From positions 3,616,001 to 3,680,000 of the forward strand of contig NC_061153.1 of NCBI RefSeq assembly GCF_905220365.1: a DNA stretch of 64,000 bases. The letters are read 5' to 3'. The position numbers and the translations under genes were made by a program. Below, piece by piece: positions 20,052 through 30,558 of the stretch. Source of the DNA: Vanessa cardui. Its lineage: Eukaryota > Arthropoda > Insecta > Lepidoptera > Nymphalidae. How positions within the stretch are numbered: the stretch's first letter is position 1; the number at the start of each line of letters is the position of its first letter. Below the pieces are notes generated by a model. That model did not search any database. It worked only from the letters and a program-made list of their open reading frames with translations, and was not told the DNA's origin.

Positions 20052-20576
20052 AAGGGATAAAACTAGGTAATATTCCTTTGTGACCCTGCACGCGTAACTT
20101 TAATTCCACACGTTGATGTGGCGATAAATCTACACCTTCGAATGAATGTACATATTTTCTAAAATGCGTTAACCGACATTTGATAGATCCACGGTTTTTT
20201 TAAGGTCTCTCATCATTATTTCTATATATATCATATATGGAATGCGAGTACTTACAGTTTAAGCTGATATGATGACGTGTAAGCGGGCAAGCACAAAGAA
20301 CTGAAAAGTAGAAAGCACGGTATATTATTACACATGTGAAAGGGAAAGCTTCGGAATGTTCTGGATGGCACGCCTTACCAAAAGGACTGTAGTCGATGCC
20401 GATTTTCGTATCTCCTTTTGCCTTTGCGTCTCTCAAGCCAACGTCTGGTCTAACTGCGTTGTAGATCCGGCGTCGAAGAACCAAAGAAATGTTGCGTATA
20501 TTTCTAATTTCTTGAGGTGGCAAAATGGAGCACTAGTGAATAAAAATTGCGTTTAAAGAAATGACCGTTTATTAGT

Positions 20577-21060
20577 GCTTTACACGGTAGGGGCAGAATT
20601 CGAGTGAGTCGAGTACAAAGGTCGTCCGTATCCCTCCTAGACCGCTGCCGTGATCACCCTATTGGTCTACTCGCGCTGACATCATCATCGTCATCGCCGA
20701 TCAGCTGACCAATAGGATGCGTTGCGCGATGCATAGATGCGTCGACACCGTTACTTTAAACAAAGAAACGTAAGCGCATCGGCTCGGCCGCCTCCCGCCA
20801 ACCAGTCGAATCCTAGATCTCGTACTGAACGCACGTCGCTTATTGCTTGTAATTTGCTACACGATTTTGCACTTTAAATCTTTGTAATAAGTCATACTTC
20901 CTTCTTTCATCTAAACTTATCTTCATATTTCGTTCTTCTCATTCTATTCTGTGCTGTGCCTATCTTCGTGTTTATTATTTCTACAAGAAATAAATTAGTA
21001 GTGGAAGAAACTTTGTTTTAATCAAACCTCATCTACAACATAATTCACAACTCCGCTACA
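20577..21060 (+). repeat. 5' LTR of Ty3/gypsy element (left boundary uncertain)
   Basis: The sequence ends AATTCACAACTCCGCTACA directly before the tRNA-Trp primer-binding site, which fixes the right edge. The left edge is not visible: no TGTGGC start matching the 3' LTR at 25581 could be aligned, so one or both LTRs are damaged. It contains GC-rich promoter-like sequence around 20640-20780. Confidence 0.45.
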
Positions 21061-21061
21061 T

Positions 21062-21072
21062 TGGTGACCCCG
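21062..21072 (+). other. Primer-binding site, tRNA-Trp type
   Basis: TGGTGACCCCG is complementary to the 3' end of tRNA-Trp, the primer used by CsRn1-clade Ty3/gypsy elements. It lies one base after the LTR end. Confidence 0.8.
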
Positions 21073-21145
21073 ATGAAAACAAAGGAGCAAAACAAAGAGG
21101 ATTAGTTAACCAGCACAAGTAAGGACCACTATTTGGTGGAATAAA

Positions 21146-21597
21146 ATGGAACCACAAAATGGAACTCGAACGTAAATGCCGAGTCACGACGACCATTTAC
21201 ACATCACGACACGACCGACATATTTCGAGTAGGAGTGCGACCACCACCGTTCTGGGCAGAAGAACCTGCAGTTTGGTTTTCACAACTGGACGGCAATTTT
21301 GAGTTTTCGAGAATCACTGACGACAATACAAAATTTTATTACGTTACTTCGACATTGGAACACCGTTACGCAGCAGAAGTGAAGGATATAATTATTTCAC
21401 CACCAAAGACAGGGAAGTACAACCGACTTAAAACGGAATTAATCAAGCGTCTGTCAGCCTCGCGCGAGAAAGAGGTAAAACAATTACTCGTTCACGAAGA
21501 GTTAGGAGATCGGAGACCATCTCAGTTTCTCCGGCACCTGTAAATATTGGCAGGTCCATCAGTTCCAGACGATTTTATTAAAACTATTTGTATAAGT
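21146..21597 (+). pseudogene. Ty3/gypsy (CsRn1/Kabuki-like) gag, N-terminal part
   Basis: A start MEPQNG at 21146 is followed by a premature stop. In another frame (from about 21176) the capsid region reads PPPFWAEEPAVWFSQLDGNF, then NRLKTELIKRLSASREKEVK and LVHEELGDRRPSQFLRHL. It matches the gag at 51.3-52.2 kb residue for residue in its conserved parts. A stop follows at 21541. Coding sense continues to 21597 (AGPSVPDDFIKTI), where a LINE interrupts it. Gag resumes at 22798. Confidence 0.8.
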
Positions 21598-22791
21598 TCG
21601 GAAAGCACTTCTTTCCTTGGACATTCATAAGTCGAGTGGACCCGATGGCATCCCTCCAATCGTGCTACGGACATGTGCTCCCGAGTTGGCACCGGTCTTA
21701 ACGCGTCTTTTCCGGCAATCCTACCCATTAGGCGTCGTCCCGAACTCCTGGAAGACTGCTTTGGTGCATCCGATCCCTAAAAAAGGTAACCGCTCAGATC
21801 CGTCCAATTATAGGCCTATAGCCATCACCTCCTTGCTCTCCAAGATAATGGAGTCCCTTATTAACTGCCAGCTCCTGCGGTACCTAGAGGAGAATCAGCT
21901 GATTAGTGACCGCCAGTGCGGTTTCCGTCGGGGTCGCTCAGCCGGTGATCTTCTAGTTTACCTTACTCACAGGTGGGCTGAAGCAGTTGAGAGCAAGGGG
22001 GAGGCATTAGCAGCCAGCTTGGACAAAACATCATTTGTCGTATCTCCACGATTTGAGAACATCCCGATAGCCGCTACAGGTAGTATCGAAATACTTGGCG
22101 TTGATATTTCGAGCCTCGTTCAGTTCCGCGGTCAATTGGAAGGCATAGCCAAATTGGCTTCAAAGAAGCTCGGTGTGCTCAGCAAGGTGAGACAGTATTT
22201 CACGTCGGCCCATCGCCTAAAACTTTACAAGGCGCAAATTCGGCCTCACATGGAGTACTGCTCTCACCTCTGGGCGGGTGCTCCCCAGTACCAGCTCCTT
22301 CCATTTGACCGCATCCAACGTAGAGCGGCTCGAGTTATCGACGATCAAGCCCTTTCCGATCTCCTTGATCCTTTGGCTTTGCGAAGAGATGTTGGATCAC
22401 TCTGCATCTTCTACCGAATTTTTCACGGGGAATGTTCCGAGGAATTGTTCGGATTAATCCCGGCTGCTGAATTTCACCTTCGGACATCTCGTCAAAATTC
22501 TAAGTTTCACCCGCACCATCTTGATGTCCGAAAATCCACAACAGCGCGATTTCTTAGACATTTTCTGCCTCGCACAACCACTCTGTGGAACCAGCTTTCG
22601 CCGGCGGTTTTTCCGAACCGATACGACATGGGAACCTTCAAGAAAAGAGCCTACTCCTTTCTCAAAGGCCGGCAACGCACCTGCAAGCCCCCTGGTGTTG
22701 CAGATGTCCATGGGCGGTGGTAGTCACTTTCCATCAGGTGAGCCTCCTGCTCGTTTGCCACCTATTCCATAAAAAAAAAAAAAAAAAATAA
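21598..22791 (+). mobile_element. LINE family A copy 3 nested in gag, internally deleted
   Basis: A 5'-truncated LINE with an A tail (22771-22788) and a candidate 6-bp target duplication ATAAGT (21592-21597 and 22792-22797). Joining the flanks through one copy restores the gag frame. The single 368-residue frame (21617-22723) starts in the reverse transcriptase fingers (SSGPDGIPPIVLRT, DPSNYRPIAITSLLSKIMES, QCGFRRGRSAGDL). It jumps after GEALAASLD to the thumb (SFVVSPRFENIPIAA), so the palm with the YADD box is deleted in frame. It continues to TTTLWNQLSPAVFPNRYDMG and the normal C-terminus. No stop codon has accumulated. Confidence 0.85.
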
Positions 22792-22797
22792 ATAAGT

Positions 22798-23169
22798 CGT
22801 CTGCCTACTGCTCTTCAACCTATTATTGTGGCTAAGAAAACTTATGACCTTCAAGCTTTGGCCGACAGCTTACATGAATTGGTACCGTGCACACCTCAAG
22901 TCGCTTCAACATCTGCTCCCCAATCAACCATTGATTCAATGGCGAAACAAATAGATGAGCTCACAAAGCAAGTAAAAGCTTTCTCTGCTCGCAGTCACAG
23001 ACCAAGATCGAGATCAAGAAGACGACGTAGCCCGACAGTACTAATGAGATCACAGTCCAACTACAAAAAAATTCCATTATGTTGGTATCACAATAAACAC
23101 GGAAAGAATGCCAATAAATGTGTGAAGCCATACGATTTTAAGTCGGAAAACTACCAAGGCAATCGGTAA
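22798..23169 (+). pseudogene. Ty3/gypsy gag, C-terminal part with CHCC-type zinc motif
   Basis: The frame resumes SRLPTALQPIIVAKKTYDLQ, continues with a predicted short coiled coil (SMAKQIDELTKQVKAF) and an Arg/Ser-rich stretch, and ends in the nucleocapsid motif CWYHNKHGKNANKC. The sister element has a further cysteine (CLKPC where this copy reads CVKPY). The CxYH-xxxG-xxAxxC-xxPC pattern is characteristic of the CsRn1 clade. Confidence 0.8.
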
Positions 23170-24036
23170 TGATGACATCCGATAGCCATAACGTATCTGG
23201 TCGCCTTTTCGTAACGGATCGAAAATTGAAGATGCAGTTTCTCGTTGATACAGGGTCGATCTCTGCGTCTTCCCTCGCACAGCACTACGTGAAAGAAGAC
23301 CTCCGACCAATTACCAACTCTATGCGGCGAATGGAACTTCTATTTCAACATACGGCTTTGCTCACCTCGAGCTGAATCTTTGCCTGCGTCGAGACCACAC
23401 ATGGTGATTTATAGTGGCAGATGTCACTAAGGGTATAATTGGCGTCAACTTCATGTCATATAATGGTCTTATAGTCGACTGCCGTAACCAGTGTCTCATC
23501 GATAGCACCACAACCCTGACGACTTCAGCAGAATCAGTATCATCATCCAGCACGATTTCTTCAGTGAAGATATTGCTCGGTGATTCAAACTACCATATAC
23601 TGCTACGTCAATTTCCGGAGATCACACGTCCTGCTGGAAACGAGAAGGCTGTTAACCATAACACTGTCCATCATATTAGAGCTACACCTGGACCCCAGTA
23701 TCTTGCTCGCCACGTCGCTTGGCTCCAGATAAATTGCTCACAGCCAAAGAAGAGTTCGCAGCTATGATTAAAAATGGAACAGCTCGACCATCAGAGAGTC
23801 CATGGGCATCACCTTTGCATTTAGCCCCAAAGAAGGAAAGTGGATGGCGTCCATGCGGTGATTATCGGATGCTTAATGCAAGAACTATTCTTGACCGCTA
23901 TCCGATTCGGAATATTCACGATTTCACGCATAACATATCGGGTTGTCGTGTTTTCTCCAAAATCGACCTCGTGAAAGCATTTAATCAGATTCCAGTATTC
24001 TCTCTTTTCACGGAAACTAAGTCCTTCGCAAAGTAA
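23170..24036 (+). pseudogene. Ty3/gypsy pol: protease and reverse transcriptase N-terminal part (broken)
   Basis: The protease begins GRLFVTDRKLKMQFLVDTGS and is frameshifted directly after the catalytic DTG. The flap and C-terminal part (KGIIGVNFMSYNGLIVDCRN) are in another frame from 23414. A third frame (23719-24036) has the reverse transcriptase fingers: RPSESPWASPLHLAPKKESG, WRPCGDYRMLNA and FSKIDLVKAFNQIPV. At about 24000 the sequence jumps straight to RNase H, so the palm with its YLDD box is deleted. Confidence 0.8.
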
Positions 24037-25554
24037 ATACTCTCCGTATGACAGGGAGCTACTAGCGATATACGAGGGAAACCGTTACTTCCGATACATG
24101 CTAGAAGCAAGGCATTTTACCGTTTTCACGGATCACAGACCTTTATGTTACGCCTTTACAACAAGAAAGGATAAATGCTCACCACGACAATTTCGCCACC
24201 TCGACTATATCGGATAATTTACTACGGACATACGGCATATATCTTGAAAGGACAATGTCGTGGCAGATACACTATCGAGGATTAAAGAACTGACAAAGCC
24301 AATAGACTTGACAGAGCTAGCGCAGTGACAAGCTGACGATCTTGAGCTGAAACGACTGATAGAAGGAGAATCGTCTCTCAATCTACGTAAGACGATCATT
24401 CCTGGAACGCAAATACAGCTGTACTGCGATGACAAAAATCAGACTCTAAGACCCTTTGTCACATCACCGTTTCACTACAGAGTATTCCAAAGCTTAAATT
24501 CACTCAGCCATCCTGGCGCCAATGCCACTGCTAAACTTGTAGCTCATCGTTTCGTATGGCCCGGCGTACGGAAAGATTGCCGCGAATGGACAAAGAAATG
24601 TCAAGCCTGTCAGCAAGCGAAGACTACTCGGAACGATTCAACCAGTCCTGAGAATTTTCAACTTCCATTTACCAGATTTACCACCGTCCATATAGATCTA
24701 ATAGGACCACTGCCAATCTCAAACGGTTACAAATACTGTCTTACAGCCGTAGATAGCAGCAGAGCAGCAGCTAAGGCCTTGATATCCGGCTGGATAGCAC
24801 GCTTTGGATGCCCTACTGCTATAATCACTGACAGAGGACGACAATTTAAATCTGCCCTTTTCAAGCACCTCTCCGAAATGGTTTGTTTTTAACACAAGAA
24901 AACTACTGCTTATCACCCTGCATGTAATGGCATGGTTGAGAGATTTCACCGCCAATTAAAAGCCGCCATTGTCTGTCATGAAAACTCAAATCGGACAGAA
25001 TCACTTCCATTAGTGTTGCTCGGAATCCGAAATGCCATTAAAGAAGATATTCAAGCATCTTCGGCAGAATTGGTATATGGCGAGACGCTTAGATTACCGG
25101 GAGAGCTTTTTCAACCATCCCCGAATAAGTCTGATGACATAACCGATTTTATGGTGCGACTTCGGATTATTGCGAAGAACCTTCAACCGCAACCAGCTTC
25201 CAGGCACTGTAAGAAATCTATCTTCGTATTCAAAAATCTTGCAACGACTAGTCATGTGTACCTCAGAGAAGATGCTAACAGAGGAGCACTCCAACTGGCT
25301 TATACTGAAGTACTGGTGAGGAACGACAAAGTTTTCAAAATACTTGTCCGAGGAAAACCTACCTTTGTAACAATAGAAAGACTGAAGCCTGCATACATGC
25401 TTACCGACGACGACGATCCAAGGGATGTACCTCTTCCTCCTGTTACTCCACCTGAAATAAAAAATCACGATGATAAAATTAAAGATAGATAGGAAAATAA
25501 TAACAAAAAGACACGATCGGGCAGAACAGTACACATACCTGATTATTATCGCCC
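24000..25554 (+). pseudogene. Ty3/gypsy pol: RNase H and integrase (broken)
   Basis: RNase H pieces (SPYDRELLAIYEG, HFTVFTDHRPLCY) are followed by a stop at 24217 and further shifts. The integrase has its H2C2 zinc-binding region near 24500-24620 (SHPGANATAKLVAHRFVWPG, then CQACQQAK). Its core starts TVHIDLIGPLPIS. About 20 residues are missing after the first aspartate region. CPTAIITDRGRQF and the ACNGMVERFHRQLKA motif with the catalytic glutamate follow. The last open frame is 24932-25492. The usual C-terminal end RSGRTVHIPDYYRP appears in another frame near 25517-25557. Confidence 0.8.
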
Positions 25555-25568
25555 GTAGGACGGTCTCT

Positions 25569-25580
25569 GGAGGGGAGTGG
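25569..25580 (+). other. Polypurine tract
   Basis: GGAGGGGAGTGG directly before a TGTGGC LTR start. This is the same arrangement as the minus-strand element at 48.15 kb. Confidence 0.7.
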
Positions 25581-25640
25581 TGTGGCGAACGCGACACTTA
25601 CCAGATCCCTACAACCTATATAACTTATATAAATAAAACA
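25581..25640 (+). repeat. 3' LTR start (truncated)
   Basis: It begins TGTGGCGAACGCGACACTTA. After about 60 bases it runs into low-complexity AT sequence that does not match the 5' LTR. The element's right end has been lost or replaced. Confidence 0.5.
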
Positions 25641-26724
25641 TTATATATATAATCATATAATATCTTATATATTTTTCATACATAAAATAGTAAATGTAAT
25701 ATAAATACAAATATTACTATAACATATGTACATATAACTATACTATGTATACTATAATACCTTATATACTTATATAATAAATACATATTATATACATGAT
25801 GACTGGTTAATTACTATCAATATTTAAGGAGAATAGTCGGTACATGATTCTCATTCGAATTATGTGAAAGAAATAGGTACTTAATTTTTGACCAAATTTC
25901 CGTATAAATAAATAAAGTGTGGACACGTTCCCAGCCTTGCCGGCGGCGCGTGCGGCGGCGTGCTGATACAACACCACGCCGCCGCACGCGTGTGTCGCTA
26001 CCCCCAACCCCCGCCCCGTGGCTAATTAGTCGGGCGAGCGACGCCGTAAGGTCTGTACGTCCGTCTTCCCGCGCGCGCGCCTAGCGATCGATCTTACGCG
26101 TATACCTAATCTGTCGTGTGTGCGTGTGACCCGTTATTACTTATTAGTAATTAAGTATGGCTTATCAATAAACAAATGCAGAATACTTGTACATGGTTCG
26201 TGCGTATGCGCGTGCAAATGATAGCTTGCCGGGCGCAATCATTAAGTTAAAAATCACTAGTGATTTCGAAACTATTAAAAGTGACCCATTCGTATTAAAT
26301 CGTGTGAAAGACAATATGCGTAATTGACAATTTTTGTAAATAAGTATGATTCCATTTTTAAATACGCTGGAAATACCAAGATAGGTAAACAGTTCATATT
26401 AGTTTTTGTGTCAAGTTCACACCATTTACCTAGTCAATAAATTGGTTGCTTAAACGAATGAAATATCTTGGTATTTTTGCCTGTCCTAAGCCAGGATTAA
26501 AGTATGAAGGGAATTGGGTCATTTTTGTTTATCTAAGGTAGCCTGCTACCCTGTTAACACGCGGCGGCTCGCGGCGTTTGGATGTAGGTAAACTACCGCG
26601 CGATAACTAAATGTACCTACCTACATAACTGTTTTGTGTCGATAACGCAGCTAGGGTGTTCACACGATGCGTAATTAATTACATAACTTTTGGTTAACTT
26701 TAGTTAGTTTAGTTTAGTTTATTC
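25641..26724. other. Non-coding region: AT-rich, then GC-rich with palindrome
   Basis: Bases 25641-25910 are AT-rich. Bases 25915-26110 are strongly GC/CpG-rich, including a perfect 16-bp inverted repeat (25947-25962 and 25975-25990). Bases 26110-26724 have mixed composition with no ORF of note. I see no recognisable element, so this may be one of the few older host stretches in the window. Confidence 0.5.
25947..25990. repeat. GC-rich 16-bp perfect inverted repeat
   Basis: CGCGTGCGGCGGCGTG and its complement around the 12-base loop CTGATACAACAC. It lies in a CpG-rich stretch. Confidence 0.9.
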
Positions 26725-26990
26725 TTTTATTGTACACCACACAGTGAAATAAAAAAATACAAATGACAAAGATATGGCCTAGATATATAATAATTTTGGC
26801 GACCTTATCGCTACATAGCGATCTCTTCCAGGCAACCAACAAGTTTAGGATAGGTCATAGAATATAAGGTGGGTGGTGCTCTACTAATAAATAAAATAAT
26901 ATGAATCTATTAATAAAACTATGAAATAAATATAAATATAGAATACACAAACTATATATCCATTAATAAATCTAGACACGCGGTAGCGTG
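26725..26990 (-). repeat. LINE 3' UTR-like fragment related to family C
   Basis: It contains TTATCGCTACATAGCGATCTC followed by TTCCAGGCAACC, which parallels the family C 3' UTR arrangement (TTATCTCTAACAAGAGATCTC, then TTCCAGAAACCC). Both can fold into the same small hairpin. No coding part remains. Bases 26991-27600 are AT-rich and unassigned. Confidence 0.4.
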
Positions 26991-27599
26991 TCAGCCAAGT
27001 TCAGGTAACAGAACTGGCGAGTAGCACCGTGTGTAATTTTACACGAACCATTTGGAGCCACTTTTGACCCTTTCATAACTCAAAAACTGTTTGACATAAA
27101 TTTGTCAAATTTGGCAAATATATTAAGACTTGCGAGATACATATGTGCTCTAAATTTCATAAACACATCTCAAACGGTTATTTAGATATTAATGTCCATA
27201 AATCGTCATTTTTAACACTGACCAAAACTATTTCCCACTTCCAGGTGTCCCAGAACGTTCAAATTTGGCAAACGGGTGGGTGATCAGTTGTATACAAAGG
27301 AAAAAATCTGAAACTGGTAAAATATTATCATTTTTTTATTTTTTTTCACTTTTGATTCTTTTAGGAATATTAACTTAAATAACTGTTTTAAAAAATATTT
27401 AAGAATCAGCACTTATGATATCTATATGTGAAATTTAAATACTACACGTATCATACCATACTAGAAAACGTTTATATTATTACAAAAATATTTTAATATT
27501 ATACGTTTGCGTATAACCGATAAACGTGATATGAATCGAAATAGATTGTATATCCATCTCACTTACACACTCTAAAAAAAGTGAGAAAAATATATTCGG

Positions 27600-27892
27600 C
27601 CATTTTTAATTGTTTATTATATTTGACAGTTCTCGCAAGTCGCAATGTATTGTCTAATGTTTTTAAAAGTTTAAAGTTTTTTTTCGCTAGCATTAGCTTT
27701 GGTTGACACACGTGTTAGCGAGATATCTGTGTTTTTATATCAATTCTTTGTATCTATTTTATGAATTTTCAGTGCAAATAGTTTCATTTTATGGTTTCTG
27801 GGTTTTACTAACATAATTCGGTTTCGGTAAGTGTTTTTTTTCTTTTGATTATAGATATAGTATATTAGTTAAGTTACAGTAGTTAGTGTATA
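27600..27892 (+). other. Putative 5' UTR of the I-type LINE
   Basis: AT-rich leader directly upstream of a full-length ORF1. The exact element start is not visible and no target duplication was recognised. Confidence 0.4.
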
Positions 27893-29047
27893 ATGGATGT
27901 CGATCCACCTCCCGAACCGCCTGATCCCGGGGGCTCGGAATTACATTCTGGTCCTTCAACATCCTCTTCTCGCAAACGCTCCGACGATAAGTCTTCTTGC
28001 TCACCTGACTCTTCAAAGAAAACAGTAATCCACCCTTCTACCGCTAGTCCCTCTATCCAGAACGTTTACGTTAATCCTTCGTATATTGATGGCCCAAAAA
28101 GTTACACGGATGACGACAAAGGTCCCTTCATTGTGCACGTCTCTCGGGAAGTAGCTGATCCAGCTGCAGGTAATTCAATTAGAGCCATTAAATTCGGACA
28201 ATTTCTTCATAAACACAAGATTAGCTCTATTTTGAATGACGGTGTCAAAAATGTTGGTAGAAACAAAATAGAAATACAGTTTGCTTCAGCACAAATCCTT
28301 CCCGGCAAAATATACTCATTCCATACATCCCTCCCTGTTGTAACATACAATCTCCCTACAATAATATGCTTAAACTGTTGTCGTTATGGCCACGTTCGGA
28401 CTCAGTGTATATCTACTCCCAGGTGCTTTAAATGTTCTCAATCTCATACAGGTGATTCGTGTGAGGTTACTAAAGACAAGGCTACATGCTTACATTGCTC
28501 TGGCAAACACTTTGCCACAGACAAGGATTGCCCTGAGTATTCTCGTCAGCTATCAATTAAAATTGTAATGTCGCAAGATAATGTTTCATACATGGAAGCT
28601 GCCTCTCGCTTCCCTAATGTCCGTAAATCCTATGCTGAGGTAGCAAAAGAGTTGTTCTCTGTTCCTACATACATCCCACCCATCCCTGGTCCTTCAAAGT
28701 CCACCCCCAATCCTACTAAATCGTATAGACAAACCATTGTCCGCTCTCCCTCCCCTAGACTTCCGCAAGGAAAGGGGTATGATAAACATGCCCATCAGGC
28801 CATAGTTGGCAATTGCCCCTCCTCCTCTCCTAATGGTTGCGCTCTAAATGTTCCTCATCCCTCCCTACCTAATAATAATCCAAATTTATTGGAATTACTC
28901 ACCAAAATCCTCCTAAATATCCTCAGTACATGCAATGATGTCCCATTACCGTCCAACGTTGCCAATGATTTATCCCAATTATTCACCATCCTTCAAAATG
29001 GCCCCAATCAGATTCCTTCAATGGAATTGTCAAAGCATCCGTCCTAA
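27893..29047 (+). CDS. LINE family D (I type) ORF1, gag-like protein with zinc knuckles
   Basis: An open 384-residue frame starting MDVDPPPEPPDPGGSE with a real ATG. Its N-terminal third is Ser/Pro-rich with a basic patch. An RRM-like segment follows (HVSREVADPA, RAIKFGQFLHK, NKIEIQFASAQ). Next come three CCHC zinc knuckles: CLNCCRYGHVRTQC, CFKCSQSHTGDSC and CLHCSGKHFATDKDC. The tail is Pro/Ser-rich. This is the usual ORF1 of I/Jockey-type elements and binds the LINE RNA. It overlaps the start of the endonuclease reading frame by a few codons. The absence of stops suggests a young copy, in contrast to ORF2. Confidence 0.85.
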   Translation: MDVDPPPEPPDPGGSELHSGPSTSSSRKRSDDKSSCSPDSSKKTVIHPSTASPSIQNVYVNPSYIDGPKSYTDDDKGPFIVHVSREVADPAAGNSIRAIKFGQFLHKHKISSILNDGVKNVGRNKIEIQFASAQILPGKIYSFHTSLPVVTYNLPTIICLNCCRYGHVRTQCISTPRCFKCSQSHTGDSCEVTKDKATCLHCSGKHFATDKDCPEYSRQLSIKIVMSQDNVSYMEAASRFPNVRKSYAEVAKELFSVPTYIPPIPGPSKSTPNPTKSYRQTIVRSPSPRLPQGKGYDKHAHQAIVGNCPSSSPNGCALNVPHPSLPNNNPNLLELLTKILLNILSTCNDVPLPSNVANDLSQLFTILQNGPNQIPSMELSKHPS

Positions 29048-30555
29048 GAAACCTGAACTGCTCTCACTTATTAATTCATATAAACCTGTCATTATTGCCA
29101 TCTCTGAGACATAGTTGATTCCTGGCTCTCGTTTTCGGGTACCGGGTTTCTCCTGTTTGAGGGATGACAGAAATGATGGGTATGCTGGTTGTGCCATTCT
29201 GATCAGGCACTCCATTCCCTTCTCCCAAATTCCCTTACCTCCTTTTAGCCAGCACATCAATGCTGTAGCTATCAAAGCCTTCAACATCTCCTTTTTATCT
29301 ACCTACATTCCTCATCCTAGCCCTTCACTGGCTCCTGAATTACACTCTATTTTTTTTTTCCCTCCCAAGCCCTGTTCTTGTAATGGGGGATTTTAATGCC
29401 CACCATACATTATGGGGTTCCTATTTCTGTGATGGATTTGCCCCCTTGTTGGTGGACATCGTTGATGATGTAAATTTTTGCATTCTCAATGATGGTTCGC
29501 CGACTCGTAGGGTTTATCCTAATCAGAATCCTAGTTCTGCTATTGATGTATCCATAGCCTCCCCGTCCCTTTCCTCTTAAATATCTTGGAATATCCTCCC
29601 ATCTACGTTTGGAAGTGATCATTTCCCTATCCTTCTTTCATTAAGCAACAGATCCATTGCTCCATCCAAATCATCCCCTCTTCTAAAATATAGGCTTAAA
29701 AATGCTAACTGGTTAGGATACTCTAACTCTGTTGATGTCATGTTAAGCTCTCTCCCTGATTTTGTGAATGGTGAAAATGCTCTTGGTTACTATGAGCTTT
29801 TTCTTAATATCGTCAAATCCTCCGCTGATTCCCATTTCCCACAAAAAAATCTTAATAGAAAAATTTGCATCTCTCCGCCTTGGTGGGATGAAGAGTGTAA
29901 TTCCTTGGTCCAACAGAGATCTGAAGCCGAAGAGTCATATAATGTATCTATGACTTCACAAAATTTTATCAAATATCAGCATATAGATGCCAAAATTAAA
30001 AAACTATTTTCCAGAAAGAAAAAACAGGGATGGACCAATTTCTATGAATCCCTTAGTCCTCGGTCTCCCCCTCAAACAGTTTGGAGAAATCTTAAGAGAT
30101 TTCCTCGCTCCCTCGATTCTGATAACCCAAACGCCTATAATCCGTCCGTATGGCTTAATGATTTTACTGCCAAACTTGCAACCCCCTTTGTTCCATGCCA
30201 GGATAGTTTTATAAAATTTGCTCCATCATCTACCTCAGATGATATGGATAGTCCGTTTACCATCTCAGAGCTACACACAGCTCTGAACGGACTGAAGGAC
30301 TCGTCACCAGGGGAGGATGGCGTGCCCTACTCCTTTATAACAAACCTCAGCGATAAAGCTAAATGCGTCTATCTGAATATAATTAATGCTTTTTTCTCAG
30401 CAGGAATCGTCCCGGAATCTTGGAAGTCCCAAATTATTATCCCCATACTCAAACCAGGAAAAAGTCCTTTGGACCCCAATTCTTATAGACCCATTGCTTT
30501 ATCGTCTACACTAGTGAAAGTTACTGAACATCTCATAAAAAATCGTTTGGAATAG
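29018..30555 (+). pseudogene. LINE family D ORF2, endonuclease and start of reverse transcriptase (three breaks)
   Basis: The endonuclease starts QWNCQSIRPKKPELLSL, overlapping the end of ORF1. A TAG at about 29113 replaces what is normally the tryptophan of the SETW motif. A frameshift in a T-run near 29370 separates this from MGDFNAHHTLWGSYF, which holds the catalytic GDFNAHH. A TAA at 29578 and then GSDHFPI follow. The second half is open from 29581 to 30555. It contains the linker (WWDEECNSLVQQRSEAEE) and the start of the reverse transcriptase (SSPGEDGVPYSFI, ESWKSQIIIPILKPG, NSYRPIALSSTLVK). It ends at a TAG (30553), after which the same frame continues as the long RT-RNase H frame. Confidence 0.85.
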
Positions 30556-30558
30556 ATA

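Noticed and set aside
20200..20523. 107-residue minus-strand frame
   Set aside because: No motif, and it runs through sequence that looks like non-coding LTR or flank.
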